Assembly: GCA_025667525.1 (NCBI GenBank)
Contig: CM046876.1
Coordinates: forward strand, 24,825,224-24,889,223
Direction: 5' to 3'
DNA: 64,000 nt
Origin: Glebionis coronaria
Taxonomy: Eukaryota > Streptophyta > Magnoliopsida > Asterales > Asteraceae
This document shows positions 1 to 11,989 of this stretch, in pieces. The first letter of the stretch is position 1; each line of letters opens with the position of its first letter. The translations under genes and the position numbers were made by a program. The notes under the pieces are model-generated. The model did not search any database, was not told the origin of the DNA, and saw only the letters and a list, made by a program, of their open reading frames with translations.

Positions 1-1475
1 ACACAAGCCACAAATGGTCTTTGCAAATTTGGTTTTTCAAACCAATTTACAAAACCTCTTGCAACAGTTAGTTGACAAATAAACAATGAAAGGTTTTTGA
101 AAAACCTTTGAAAATTCATCAATTCTGAAAATATGTAAACTAACAGGAATAAAAAGTTTGTATGAGCTTATAAGCCTATAGATTGTCAGGCTAATGAGCT
201 TATACATCCTCTACACACTTGGGTCTCCAAATAAGATTTTACAAAATACTTTTGAACAAAGAAACTTTGGTGAATTCAAACCAAACTAACGAATTTAATA
301 AAACAATTAATCTAATAACATCAGTAAAAATGAAACACAAATTTTATAAGGCAAGGTTTTATTAAACTTTAACTATTTATTAATAAAAGTCTGTAAATAC
401 AAAATTTGGAACAAGGGCTCATTACAATCCAATGGCTCCTTTTATAATGACTAATAGGCTGTTCTAGAACATAAAGAAAGATAGAAACCCTAGCATACGA
501 AATCCCTTTGCTGCCCTTGATTTTGAATTTCAAAATTTGGTCAAAATGACCCATGTGAAGATTTTGGACTGTTGTTGATGTTATAGTTGTTGTTGATGTA
601 ATCTTGGACGTTTCTTGGACCCTTTGGGAGCAAGAAATCCATATGGTTAATTGATGAACTGTACCCCCTTTGATTTCAATCAAAAACGCAACAGGGGACC
701 ATGGGGTAACCATGTGAGGTGTAGTAGTGACGTTTTTGGGATTGGGGATGTGATTAGGATTAGGGTAATTAGTTATCTAGACGAATAGAGGTTCTAATTT
801 TTGGGGATTAAGGATTTAGTGATTTTTGGGTTCATGGTGAAGAACATGGCTGTTTGATCTTGATTGGGTATTAATTAAGTGTTTCCTACCAGCTAATTAA
901 ATATAATTAGTTTAAACTTTTGAAAATTACATTTCCTCCCCCTTGACTATTTGACTTAGCATAATAATAACACTTTCGTTACTTTGGCAAGTCTAACCCC
1001 TGGAAATTTAACCTTAGTCCTCAAATACTTTGCACCATTCATCCTTGGGAAATTTCATGGTTAGTCCTTTGTGTCTTTCACCATTAGTCCTTTAGTTAAC
1101 AATAATATGAATAAGGACTAATGGTGTTGATTTCTTCAAACTTGGAGGGTTGCTCTTGACAAGTCTTTATACTTTAGGGACCCCATTGTCATTTTGGATA
1201 GTTGAGGGGTATAAAGTGCAATTGTTCCAAACTTGAGGGACCAAACTTGTCAAATCTTCAAACTTTAAGGACTTCAATGGAAAATCATGATTCGGGTCCG
1301 GTTCTTTGTGCGGCTTCGTTTCCCGTGTTCGTTTTTGCTTGATTCTTGTGATCTTTTGGTGAATTCACGATATCCGTACCTAAAATACACAATGAAGAAA
1401 CACAAGCATATTTTATGGCATTTTATGATATTTTAAGTGTTTTAAGCCCGATTTAGATGATGAGACTATGTATAA
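1..1475. other. Non-coding flank, nothing recognised
   Basis: No gene, RNA or clear transposon end is visible. The stretch is AT-rich with short TTGTTGATG-type simple repeats near 570-600 and a run of phrases built on 'gggacca / agtcctt' at about 950-1,260, a style common in plant intergenic repeats. A 114-codon open frame on the minus strand (369-713) has no domain I recognise and no paralogue in the window. The right edge is the point where homology to the copia gag begins. Confidence 0.6.
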
Positions 1476-2989
1476 TTGCAGTCTCATCACGGCTCAACAG
1501 ACACTGACACATATAATTATGCTTCATCAAGTCTTAAACCAACAAGAATTGATTTGGATACTGTATGTGCATATATTGCTTCTTTGCCCAATGAATCTCT
1601 AGTTTCTTTTGAATATCTTCAGCAAATTAGTGATATTGATCTTGAGGAGATGGATATCAAGTGGAATATGACACTTAGCAGTATAAGAGAAAGTAGGTGG
1701 AACAAGAGATTTTGCAAGAAGATGAATTTTAATAGCAAAGAAACTGCTGGATTTGATAAATCCAAAGTTTAGTGTTTTAACTGTCAGAATGGGACACTTT
1801 GCTAGAGAATGTAGATCTCCTAAGAGAATGATGGAGGAAAGAATGCTAGACAGTCCATCAAGATTGAAGACGTTGAACCTAAAGCTATGGTAGTTATGCA
1901 GGATATTGATGGCATTGGATTTGATTGGAGCTTTCTAGACAAGAATGTGGTGGAGAACCAAACTTTGGTTGTTGAGAAGGATGAAGAGCATGTTCAATAT
2001 GCTCTCATGGCCAGATCTTCTTCTTCATCCGATAATGAGGTATACGATGATGCTTTTTGTAGTAAAGGTTGTAGATTAAACACTGATAAACTTAATAAAG
2101 AGGTTTTAAAGTTACAATCTGATATTGTTGGTTTAAATATCACTATTTCAAACTACAAAAGGGGGTTGCATAATCAGATAGGATGGTGCAAGAATATAAG
2201 GACATGTAATTTAATCTAATGGATCAAATAACTGTTCTGAAAAGAGATCTAGCACTTAGTCATGAGGCCAAAGCTTCTTATATGGAAGCTAACACTGAAT
2301 TGAAACTTAAGCTAGATGAGGCCATTAAATCTAGAGAGAATATATGGATTAAAATTGTAAAAGCTTGTCAAACCCTAGAAAAGGTTGTAAGTGAGCAAAG
2401 AAACCCTAAAGACATGTCTAGGAATAGGATGCATGCAAAGGAATATGCTGCTATCCCACCCCCAACAAGTGATTTCTATGGGGTTTCTAAGAAACATGAT
2501 TTGTCATGGACTGGTATTCCAGAATTCCAAGTGGAGGAATTTATTCCTCCACCACGTGTGCTCACCTCGTTAGAGGAATATAAGAAAAAGGTGTCTGACC
2601 TAGAACAATGGAAGCAATCCAACCCCATTCTTTTTGTTAAGGGAGGGCTTCTTAGTGATGAACTAACTGACCCTAAACCGATTGTGTCACTAACCCTACT
2701 ACTAGAAAATCTATTGATCTTGGCTCTCCAACTAAAAGCAAATCTAGTGTTAAATATGCTGAAATGTATAGAAAACCTGGATCACCAAAGAGTCAAGCTA
2801 GTGTTAATAGGACAGGATTTTATCAACCTGGACCTAAGGTTATGTCTAGAAAGGCTTGTTACATATGTGGAAGCTTCTCTCATCTGGCCTATAATTGTGT
2901 CAGTGGATTCAAACCAGTCGTTGACAATAGGTCAACCACTGTCAACTAACACCCAACGCCAAAGACCCTTCCAAAAGACCAAAACTTAG
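1476..2989 (+). pseudogene. copia-1 gag remnant
   Basis: Gag is the nucleocapsid precursor of a copia element. Fragments in several frames line up with the copia-2 Gag: L-D-T-V-C-A-Y-I-A-S-L-P near 1,555, E-E-M-D-I-K-W near 1,650, then A-G-F-D-K-S-K-V followed by a TAG stop at the start of the first zinc knuckle (about 1,770), which is also frameshifted. A coiled-coil-like middle follows, and then a second zinc knuckle with intact CX2CX4HX4C spacing at 2,857-2,898 ([14 protein letters not shown]). The N-terminal third is absent. At least three frames are needed to read through. The gag ends near 3,395 in a TGA that sits in the same CTGAT context as the copia-2 gag stop. Confidence 0.8.
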
Positions 2990-3399
2990 TCTAACAAACA
3001 GTGGGTTCCTGTAGCAAACCCTAATTCAACCGCTTACAGGAACAATTCATCCGCTAATAGGGCAAGATAAGCCACTCAAAGAACTAGGTTTGGTGTGAAA
3101 ATGCAACAATTAGCAACTGTCAGACCCCATGTTAGAGCTAGTAATAATAGATATTTACAACCAAAGGGACAAGGGTCTAAGGCATCATCCAACTTAACAT
3201 TGAGACCAAAACAAGAACAATCACCATATTTTAATGGTTTCTTCATGATTTGTAATAGATTTAAATATCTTTAAAAGTATGTTGGAACAAACTGGGTGTT
3301 TATGGTTTAAAGGGATGAACACGGGGTTGTTACAATAAATAAGTCCATTCTTTTTTAACAACCAAATGGATCCAAGGCTTAGATTCCCAAAGAAAACTG

Positions 3400-5709
3400 A
3401 TTTGTTTTCTTTATGTGCAAGGCATTCCAAAGCAGGTTATTGATCATGGATATTGGGATAGTGGATGCTCAAGGCACATGACTAGGAAGGAGGACTATTT
3501 GACTCATTTCACTCCTATTTCAGATGGTGATAAAGTGTACTTTGGAGGCGGTTTTGGAACTATTTCTGGCAAGGGCACTGTTATCACAAACAACTTAAGA
3601 TTTGATGAAGTCTTTCTGGCTTTAGCAGATGAGAGTATTGAACACACTCCCACATTTTCCTTTATGGACTTGCTCATTTGGAGTGGATAATTCATTAAAG
3701 CATCTGTTGCTGAAAGAGAAGTGGAGAGAAAGCAACAAGAAGAGCAAGTCAGTGAATCAGTTCCATCCGCTGACAAAAGTAGTTCAGCCGTTGACACACC
3801 AGATCCAGCCGCTGATAGCTTGCTTTCATCCGCTAACAACGAAGTGCTTGAACTTGATGAAGATTCCATGCCCAATGAAGGTGTCAGCGGCATCAATCCA
3901 AAAGCTGACAACATGTCTCCTAGTTCAAGTGGGTATGGAAGTCATAATGATGGGGACAATGGTACCTTGGACTCTATTGTTCATGACAACACATTATTTG
4001 GGCGTGGAATTGCTACTAAATTGTCTAAAATTCATCCTCCCACCCAAATAACTGGTCCCATCAATTCACCGGTTCAAACAAAAAGAGAGAAGAATCCTAA
4101 AGGAGGATTCATTGCCAACATTCACAAAAAGAAAGATACCCCATTAGTTCAAGAATGTTTATTTGCTTGTTATCTCTCACAGAATAAGCCCAAGAAGATT
4201 TTTGATGCTCTTAAAGAACCAAGCTGGGTTGAAGCAATCCAAGATGAGCTTCATCAGTTTGCAATACAGGATGTTTGGGAACTTGTTACTGTCCCAAGCA
4301 TGTGAGACCAATTGGAGCATGTTTGGTTTTAAGGAACAAGAGAGATGAGAGAGGTATTGTGATCAGAAACAAGGCAAGACTAGTTTCTTAAGGTTATACA
4401 TAAGAAGAAGGTATTGATTATGAAGAGGTTCTTGCACTTGTTGCTAGGATTGAAGCAATAAGGGTTTTCCTAGCCTATCCTTCTTGCATGGTTTTCATAG
4501 TCTACCAGATGGATGTCAAGAGTGCTTTCTTGTATGAAACAATTCAAGAGGAAGTGTATGTTATGCAACCTCCTGGTTTTAAAGATTCAGAGCATCCAGA
4601 TAAAGTGTATAGAGTTAAAAAGGCAATGTATGGCCTTCATCAAGCCCCTGGAGCATGGTATGGTACTTTATCCATTTACCTTATGGAAAATGGTTTCACG
4701 AGGGGCACCAAAGACCAAACACTCTTACCAAGCAAAATGTGAAGGATTTTCTGCTTGTCCAGGTATATGTTAATGATATCATCTTTGGATCATCCAATCC
4801 AAAGATGAGTGAAGAATTTTCCAAGCTTATGACTTATAAATTTCAAATGAGTGCCATGGGAGAGATGCACTTCTTTCTATGTCTACAAGTTCAACAGAAA
4901 GAATATGGTATCTTCATCTCTCAAGACAAGTATGTGGATGGAATTTTGAAGAAATTTTGTTTTTTCCCTAATGAAAAACGGGCTAGCACCCCCATGGAGA
5001 GGGAACATCCCTGGGGAAAGATTGGAGATGGAAAGGATGTAGATGTTAGGCATTACAAGTCAATGATTGGATCATTGATGTATCACACTGCTTCTAGACC
5101 CGCCATCATGTTTGCAGTATGTGCATGTGCACATCATCAAGTGACTCCCAAAGAGTGTCATCTTCATGCTGTCAAAAGGATCTTTAGGTATCTTAGGTGC
5201 TATCCTACTTTGGGATTATGGTACCCTAAACATTCTCCATTGGATCTTATTGGCTATTCAGACAGTGATTATGGAGGTGATAACAATGATAGGAAATCCA
5301 CAACTAGTGGATGTCAATTCCTTGGGAGCAGACTTATCTCTTGGCAATGCAAGAAACAAACGGTGATGGTCAATTCAACAACTGAGGCTGAGTACGTAGT
5401 TGTTGCTGCATGTTGTGGGCAAGTGCTATGGATTAAAACCAATTGTTGGACTATGGGTACAATTTTATGCATACCAAGATATTTGTAGATAATAACAATA
5501 CATTATGCATTATTAAAAATCCTATGCATCATTCTAAAACTAAACACATAGAAATTAGGCATCATTTTATAAGGGATTGTTTTGAAAAAGGTTTAATACA
5601 TCCAAATAGAATAGACACAGAGAACAATGTGGCTAATCTTTTAACTAAACCTTTTGATGTTGGGAGTTTCCAGTACTTGGTAACAAGTATTGGAATGATC
5701 AATCCATAA
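3400..5709 (+). pseudogene. copia-1 pol remnant, integrase deleted, catalytic Asp lost
   Basis: Protease is recognisable at about 3,445-3,620 (W-D-S-G-C-S-R-H-M). The sequence then jumps to the acidic linker before reverse transcriptase (S-A-D-K at about 3,770), so the pre-integrase and integrase domains present in copia-2 are gone. Reverse transcriptase runs from about 4,190 with stops and frameshifts. Its active site, YVDD in copia-2, reads Y-V-N-D at 4,766-4,777, losing a metal-binding Asp. RNase H ends in a well-preserved frame to 5,709 ([14 protein letters not shown]). It cannot encode a working enzyme. Confidence 0.85.
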
Positions 5710-6903
5710 AATATGTGTTTTTTAACTTACTATACAGTATGTACAGGATGTGCACTATTATTATTCTTTGTAAAAGTATTATATTTTCCACAATATATTC
5801 TCTATCCACTAATAAAGGCATTCTATCCACTGACAAGTGGAAAGAAGCCGCTGACAGCATATGTTAGTGTTTGTGGTTTTTCATCTAATTATGCAGGCAT
5901 TTTGAGCATTGTACCAATGGATACAGAGTTTCTTATGGACTTCATTGATATGTCAATTATTTTTTTTATGATGGTTGGAATGTTTGCATTCCTATCTTGA
6001 AATAAATTTTTTCTATTATATTTATTTTGCGACTGTGTAAGCTTAGTTTAAGGGGAGGTTTAGGAAACCTTTAGTACTTTAGGAACCTTTAGAGTACTCT
6101 TATCATAATTCTAGATTGTGTCCACTGGTGAGTAAGGGTTAGGAATAATGAAGACTTTATTTTTAAGGATTGTTTGAATTTCTAAACCTTGAGGCATTAT
6201 AGCATGCAAAGTTGATATAACTGTGCATGTTGCCAAGACTTTTTGACCTAGATTTGGGATTGGTTGGTTGGGAGACTTGATGTAAATTAAAATTAGGCTT
6301 ATCTAGGAGTTACAAAGTGTTTATATGAGATAACTTCACTCAGGACTCTTCTTGCCAAGGTTCACTTGAGGACAATTATGTCTATCTTGCTTGTGCAAGT
6401 GTGTATAATTGGATAGAGAATGCTAAAGTTTGTCTTTGTTAGAGGAAGACTTATCTTCATTAGGTTAAACTTATTTGTTAAGGTCTTTTATTTTATTACT
6501 TTTTATTTTTAGCCTTTGACAAATAATTTTGTATCCGCTGACAAGCACATTTTTAGACGCTGGCATGGCAAAATTTACACGCTGAAAAATATAGTCGTTA
6601 CCCACTGACATATTCTTTGACCATTGAAGAACACTAGGTCCGCCTAGTTGTTTCTTTTGTGATATTTTGGGCCGTAATTTTATGGATTTGGTAAATTTAT
6701 TTTAAACCAAAGAGATAAGTTATTGTTGTCAAAGATTGTCATCATTAGTTTTTGAATATTACTTGCCTCTTTTTCAACCAATAGTAGCCTATTTTACCTC
6801 TTATTTATACTGTTCATTATTTTAACATAGGGTAACTTTCATATTTGTATTTCTTTCTCCATAACCAAAATTCTCCATTTTCTTTTATACTAAAGCTTTT
6901 ACA
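5710..6903 (+). other. copia-1 post-pol region (PPT-like box, donor-like site)
   Basis: There is no intact gene here. The segment aligns by eye with 56,263-57,514 of copia-2. It keeps a polypurine-tract-like box GTTTAAGGGGAGGTT (6,046-6,060), a splice-donor-like CACTG/GTGAGTAAGG (GT at 6,128-6,129), several CCGCTGACA or CCACTGACA motif copies (about 5,807-5,862 and 6,534-6,630) and a CCAAT followed by an AT-rich TATA-like stretch (6,775-6,815). The start of the third ORF would lie just past 6,900, but copia-3 is inserted there. Confidence 0.65.
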
Positions 6904-7407
6904 TGTTGGGAATAAATGTATGAGTGTTAGTTCCCCCTGCTGGTTGGTCAAAGTTCCCCCTGCTAGAGTAAGTTCCCCCTGCTGAGTAAAAAAGGCAGGG
7001 GGATTGGTCCCCCTGCTGAAAGTCAAAGACCCTACTACTAAGATAAACTTGGAAGAGATTATGACGCGTTTTAGTTACTAATCCAAGATAGTTTCCTATT
7101 TTGTTAGTAGTGATCTTGAACGTGAGTCCTTGTGCTATAAAAGGACTCACTAGGTTGTCATGTAAAATACATCTTTCTCTGTTCATTTCATTTCACACTT
7201 TAAGGTTGTATAACCCTAATACCACTATTTGGTATTCATATATCTTAGATATATTAAAGTTTTACGTTTGATCGTGATATTTGTTCTTGTGCTAAACACT
7301 ATATTCCGCATCTTGTTTAGTTACTTTGATAGTGCTAGATTGAATTTGTTCTTTCTATCACAACCCTTAAACAAGGTAAGGTTTAAGATCTGAGTTTGGG
7401 ATCAACA
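6904..7407 (+). repeat. copia-3 5' LTR (504 bp)
   Basis: It starts TGTTGGGAATAAATG and ends GTTTGGGATCAACA, the same termini as the copia-2 LTR, and is followed two bases later by the tRNA-iMet primer site. It has a TATA box at 7,136-7,144. Five copies of a CCCCCTGCT motif, one inverted, lie in the U3 part (about 6,931-7,017). Confidence 0.88.
7136..7144 (+). promoter_or_regulatory. copia-3 LTR TATA box
   Basis: TATAAAAGG lies in the LTR about 270 bp before its end. It is placed like TATAAAAG in the copia-2 LTR and is the likely core promoter separating U3 from R. Confidence 0.65.
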
Positions 7408-7409
7408 AG

Positions 7410-7421
7410 TGGTATCAGAGC
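7410..7421 (+). other. copia-3 primer-binding site (tRNA-iMet)
   Basis: TGGTATCAGAGC, complementary to the 3' end of initiator methionine tRNA, starts three bases after the LTR ends. It primes minus-strand DNA synthesis in most plant copia elements. Confidence 0.85.
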
Positions 7422-7479
7422 TTGTTGAGAAACTTTGGTTAAGCCAAGAATAATACATCTCTTACAACCAACATCAACC

Positions 7480-10231
7480 ATGTTCTCAGATTCTCATTCA
7501 TCCTCAAACAACAACAACTCTCTCAAACTACCTATTCTGCATCCTGAAAACTTTAAACTATGGGAATTCAGGATTCAACAATATCTCAAGATGGAACACT
7601 ATGTTCTATGGGAGATCATAGAGTTTGGTGATCAATTCTCCAAAACTATAGTAGTTGAAGAAAAAGATAAGGGAGAGGCTGGTGGTGAAAGCTCCAATGG
7701 TGACAGCAAAAAGAAATCTGTTGCTCTTGTAGACAAGGAGATACTGGCAAGAAGGCATGATGTCAGAGCTCACAATTCATTGATGTTGGCTCTACCTAAT
7801 AAGCATCAGCTAAGGTTCAGAAAGTACAAGACGGCTAAGGAACTTTGGGAAGCAATAGGCAAAACATTTGGAGGGAATGAGGCTACAAAGAAGAAGAAAA
7901 AGAATCAAATGCTTAACCAATTTGCTTCTTTCAAAGCAATTGGTGATGAAGCAACACGTGCTATCTACAATAGGCTTCAAGATCTGGTTGCTTAGTTGGA
8001 GTTCTTTGACATAGAAGTGAAAAGAGAACAGGTGAATACAAGATTCCTCAACAGCCTTCAGAAAGAATGGTTTGTCCACAAAGGCATTTGGCAAAATAGG
8101 GATGACATAGATGATAAGAACATTGATGACATATACAATAACCTGAAAGTTTTTGAGCAAGTAGTCAATAAGATGAAGTCATCAGGAACCATCCCTACTA
8201 ATTCAACTAGATCTGTTGATTCCCCTGCTAATATGGCCTTAATATCTCACAGCAGTGGAATCTCCAAAGGCAGTGGTATTGAAGTTTCCCCTGCTACCCA
8301 TTGCCCTGCTGCAAGATCTGGATCATCTTATGATGAAGAAAGGCCTGTAACATTCAGCCTTGATACTGCTTGTGCTTTCATAGCATCTCAAGGATCTAAA
8401 GGATCCACTGTGTTACATGAAGATCTGAATCAAATCAGTAAGCAAGGACTGGAGGAGATGGACATCAAGTAGAACATGGCTCTACTCAGCATGAGGGCCA
8501 ACAGATTTTACAAGAATTATGGGAAGAAGATTTCCATCAATCCTTTTGATGTAGCTGGATTTGACAAATTAAAGGTGGATTCCTACAACTGTGGTAAGAG
8601 ATGTCACTTTGCTAGGGAATGCAGAGGGCCAAAGAATGGAAGCATCTATAAGAAGGAGAGCAGGGATGAAGATTCTAGTGCTAAGGCTATGGTAGCCATG
8701 CAAGGGATAGATGGAGCAGGTGGATGGGACTGGAGTGCTATGACAGAGAGTGTTGAAAGGAATCAAGCCCTAGTTGCTAAAGAGAAAAAGGAAGAGTTTG
8801 CTTTTATGTCTATTTTAACATCAAGTTCAGACAATGAGGTATATGATGATTCATATTGTACCAAAGCTTGTAGAAAAAACACTGAGTCATTGAATGATCA
8901 AATAAGAAAGTTAAAAGTTGATTACATTAATTGTGATAATGACTTAGATAACTACAAAAGTGCTTTAGAACAGTTAGAGTCCACCATAAGAGAATATAAA
9001 AAAAGAGAAAATGATTGCAGAGATCATATTGTCGTATTAGAGAGAGATGCTAGAGAAAATGGTGATTCCATTAAGGAATTAACTGCTGAATTAGAAATGT
9101 TTAGATCTAACAAGAAGATAGATGAACAAACTGTTGAAAAATTTGGAAAAGCTTCTAAAGATCTAACTAAGGCAGTTGAAATTGGGTAGTCTCCAAGGGA
9201 AAAACAAGTTCTGGTGTCAAAAATGAACATGCAACCATTCCACCACCACCTGCTAATATACATGATCCCATGCCTAGGAAATATTTTTCTTGGACTGGTC
9301 TTTCTTGTTTCAAAAAGCAGGAAGATATTGAGTTTAACTTAAATGCATACATACCAAAGAATCTTGAAATAGAAGAACCTCTAGTGAAAACTAGTGCTGT
9401 TAGGGATTTTGAAAAGGAACAAATTGCTTTAAAACAGTGGAAAATAGATAACCCCGTTCTCTTTTCAAGAGAAGGATAGTTTGGAAGTGATTCCAGTTCT
9501 AAAAGCAGTTCATCTAGAACCTCTAGCAGATCTGAATCAGGACCAAAGCCCCCTAAAACTACTGTTAAATATGCTGGTATGTATAGACCCATTAGAGGTA
9601 ATCAGAGAAATTGGAACAACCAAAAGTCTCATCAATTAGGAGAGGACTTTGTGAAAAACACCAAACCTTGTTTCACTTGTGGCAGTTTTGATCACACTTA
9701 TCAAGACTGTCAAGCACCAATGGAAATGGTGGTTACAAATCATTTAAATGAGATGCAACCAAAATCCATTCTATTGAATGCAGGGGCAAAATCTTTTTCC
9801 CCTTCTAAGTATGATGCCCTTGCTTTGAGAAATAAGGTGTCTGAAAAGTATGTTGTTCCTACACTAAGAAAGGTGAATGATGCATGTCCTAAATATAGTT
9901 CGTATGTGACCAAACCAGAACCTCATACTACATATAAATCTATTTATAGACCCTACCAACACGCCAATAGAGGCAAAAACAAAAGATGGGTTCCCTCTGC
10001 TAAGCATAGGGATTCCCCTGCTAAGTCTAGGGTATCCATGCTAGCAAACTTTTTCCCTCTAGAAACATGGGAAGATGGGGAAAAGCTATGAAAGCCTCAG
10101 CTCGTTGGGTCTGGGTACCCAAAAGGGGTACTCAATCCAATGGTGTATCTCTAGTCTTTGACAAATTACCTTACATTGATACACAAGGTAGATCCAAGTC
10201 AGTAATGGCTTGGGTCCCCAAGAGAAACTAA
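7480..10231 (+). pseudogene. copia-3 gag remnant
   Basis: The likely original ATG is at 7,480 (M-F-S-D-S-H). The N-terminal copia Gag fold is recognisable (E-N-F-K-L-W-E-F near 7,548). The frame is broken by TAG at 7,993 where copia-2 has a Gln, by TAG at 8,470 where copia-2 has Trp (D-I-K-W), and by TAG at 9,187, followed by further frame changes. The first zinc knuckle near 8,583 has lost its first Cys (S-Y-N-C). The second, near 9,667, keeps CX2CX4HX4C (C-F-T-C-G-S-F-D-H-T-Y-Q-D-C). It ends at a TAA at 10,229-10,231 just before a polypyrimidine run and CAG. TGG-to-TAG and CAG-to-TAG changes suggest decay by cytosine deamination. Confidence 0.8.
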
Positions 10232-10250
10232 ATTGTTTTTCTTTTTGCAG

Positions 10251-10970
10251 GTGACAAAGCAGAAAATGAATGATAAAGCCTATTGGGATAGTGGATGTTC
10301 AAGGAGTATGCCTGGACATAAATCCTATACGTCTAACTTTGTTCCCCTGCATGACAATGATGGTGTTTCTTTTGGAGATGGGCATGGAACTATTACAGGG
10401 AAAGGGATCATTGTTACAAATGGCATGACATTTGATAATGTCTACTTGGTGAAAGAGCCTAAGTACAATCTTTTCAGTGTGTCCTAGATGACCGATAACA
10501 AGAATTTTGTCCTTTTTACTGATACTGAATGCATCGTGTTGGGAAAGGAGTTTTTTTCCAACAAACACTCCTATTGTGCTCAGAACCCCAAGACAGAAGA
10601 ACATGTACACAATTGATTTAAAGGAAATCAATCTTCAATATAATGAACACTGTTTCATTGCCAAGGCATCAGTTGATGAATGAAAGAAATGTCATTAAAA
10701 TCTTGGTCATCTTAACTTCAAGAACATGAACAAGCTGGTTAAGTTAAATCTTGTTCATGGCCTTCCTGCCAGGACCTTTGCCAATGATCATACTTGTGTT
10801 GCTTGCCTGAAAGGGAAGCAACACAGAGCCTCTTGCAAGTAAAAAACAAGCGTGTCCACCACCAAGCCATTGGAATTGCTACACATGGACCTCTTTGGTC
10901 CTACTTTTGTAGCAAGCATAATGAAGAAATGGTACTGCCTGGTGATTACTGATAATTTTTCAAGGTTCAA
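10251..10970 (+). pseudogene. copia-3 pol remnant: protease and start of integrase
   Basis: Protease W-D-S-G-C-S-R-S-M is visible near 10,280 in the frame just after an apparent splice acceptor (AG at 10,249-10,250). The frame ends at TAG 10,485 where copia-2 has Gln (F-S-V-S-Q). The pre-integrase zinc-binding segment follows with frame changes (A-C-L-K-G-K-Q-H near 10,803), and then L-H-M-D-L-F-G-P with the first integrase Asp near 10,890. Homology ends at about 10,970. Reverse transcriptase and RNase H are absent. Confidence 0.78.
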
Positions 10971-11054
10971 CTATAATCCATTTTCGTGCCATTAGTCCTT
11001 TTTTATTATATAATAAAAGATTATTCTTCATCTTTGATTTGCTAAAATTAAAAA

Positions 11055-11372
11055 AAATATAAAAGGATAATTTTTGCCAAACTGTCTAAATGTTACAAAA
11101 GAGGACGGAAGTATAAAAGTTATAAATATAACGAAATAATGATTTATCAGTAGTGAAGGCAATGGAATATCATTAGTGGTAAAGTAATAAAATATCATTG
11201 TGATATTATACGGTAACTATGTTTATATTTCATTATTTTATCACTAATAATATTTCATTTCTTTTACCAATAGTGACAATTAATCATTTTTCGTTATATT
11301 TATAACTTTAGTCCCTCGGTCGTTTTTTTGCAACTTTTGGTCATTTTGGTAAAAATGTTTATATACCTTCGT
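11055..11372. mobile_element. Foldback (MITE-like) element with arms of about 130 bp
   Basis: The left arm (about 11,063-11,196) and right arm (about 11,221-11,359) are imperfect inverted repeats. For example, AAAGTTATAAATATAACGAA on the left is matched by its reverse complement near 11,292-11,311, and ATTTTTGCCAAA by TTTGGTAAAAAT at the outer end. About 25 bp separates the arms. There is no coding capacity, the shape expected of a MITE or foldback element. Target duplication and superfamily could not be settled. It lies right beside the truncated end of copia-3. Confidence 0.65.
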
Positions 11373-11989
11373 GTTCTTTTTTGTAACCTTAAGTAATGGA
11401 TGGTTAAGATTAATCCATTGATATTTAGTAAAAAACAAAAGCTCAAAATAACTTTTTTCTAAATCTGAGACCCCCAGATGATAATAATCTTTTAAAACTA
11501 TGTATGCCAAGTAAACTAGCTCAATTAAAAAGTCCAAAGAATTATAAAGTGGAAAAATACTATTTAAAATTTCAAATTACGTAAACTTTTACAATAACCT
11601 AAAGAATTTTTTAGGCAATCTAAGAGCAAGGTTATATTGGATAACTTGTATTTCTTGGATATAAGGGGACCAATCCTCATCTTCTATCCAATACAAATCA
11701 AGGGCTTAGATTTATCTACATTTCTATTAACTAAAAAAAACAGAGAGGTATTTTGGTAATTTCACCTCTCCCACCTAACACCACCTCCCACATTAGATCA
11801 GATATATCCTTCGTTTTTTTATTCTTGTCTAAAAACACACACAAACACATACTCGATCAAAATCCCTCATTTAAATAACGAAATGATCCATCCTCGATCT
11901 ATTATATCATCATCTCTTTCTTAATTGAATCATCCCCATCTACAATTCATTAAGATTAGGTAATATCATCAACATCTATATATTTTTTA
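11373..11989. other. AT-rich non-coding stretch
   Basis: No gene or repeat structure is recognised. A C/A-rich stretch near 11,765-11,950 (CACCTCCCAC, ACACACAAACACA) looks like a 5' untranslated or promoter-type sequence, but no start codon with a credible frame follows it. Confidence 0.5.

Larger units (their letters stand above)
1476..6903 (+). mobile_element. copia-1: decayed, 5'-truncated Ty1/copia retrotransposon
   Basis: The order gag, protease, reverse transcriptase, RNase H matches the intact copia-2 at 49,135-61,157, and the region after pol is also alignable. There is no 5' LTR, primer site or N-terminal gag. Homology starts abruptly near 1,476 at the gag segment ending in E-E-M-D-I-K-W. 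About 1.3 kb of pol (pre-integrase and integrase) is missing at about 3,620-3,650. Homology to copia-2 continues past pol up to where its third ORF would begin, and there the 5' LTR of copia-3 (6,904) interrupts it. No 3' LTR of this element lies in the window. Many stops and frame changes show it is long dead. Its dispersed motif is CCGCTGACA rather than copia-2's GCGCTGACA, so it is a different family. Confidence 0.85.
6904..10970 (+). mobile_element. copia-3: decayed, 3'-truncated Ty1/copia retrotransposon
   Basis: It has a 5' LTR (6,904-7,407), a primer-binding site, gag with several stops, protease, and the beginning of the pre-integrase and integrase region. Homology to copia-2 then stops at about 10,965-10,970, just after the L-H-M-D-L-F-G-P segment (first integrase Asp). 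The rest of pol, the third ORF and the 3' LTR are missing. It starts inside copia-1, so it is nested. The five bases before the LTR are TTACA, but no matching duplication can be checked because the 3' end is lost. Its LTR and coding region share the motif CCCC(C)TGCT, unlike the other two copia families. Confidence 0.85.

Noticed and set aside
369..713. Minus-strand 114-codon open frame
   Set aside because: No domain, no homologue in the window, low-complexity Thr/Ser content, no promoter or splice context; not supportable as a gene.
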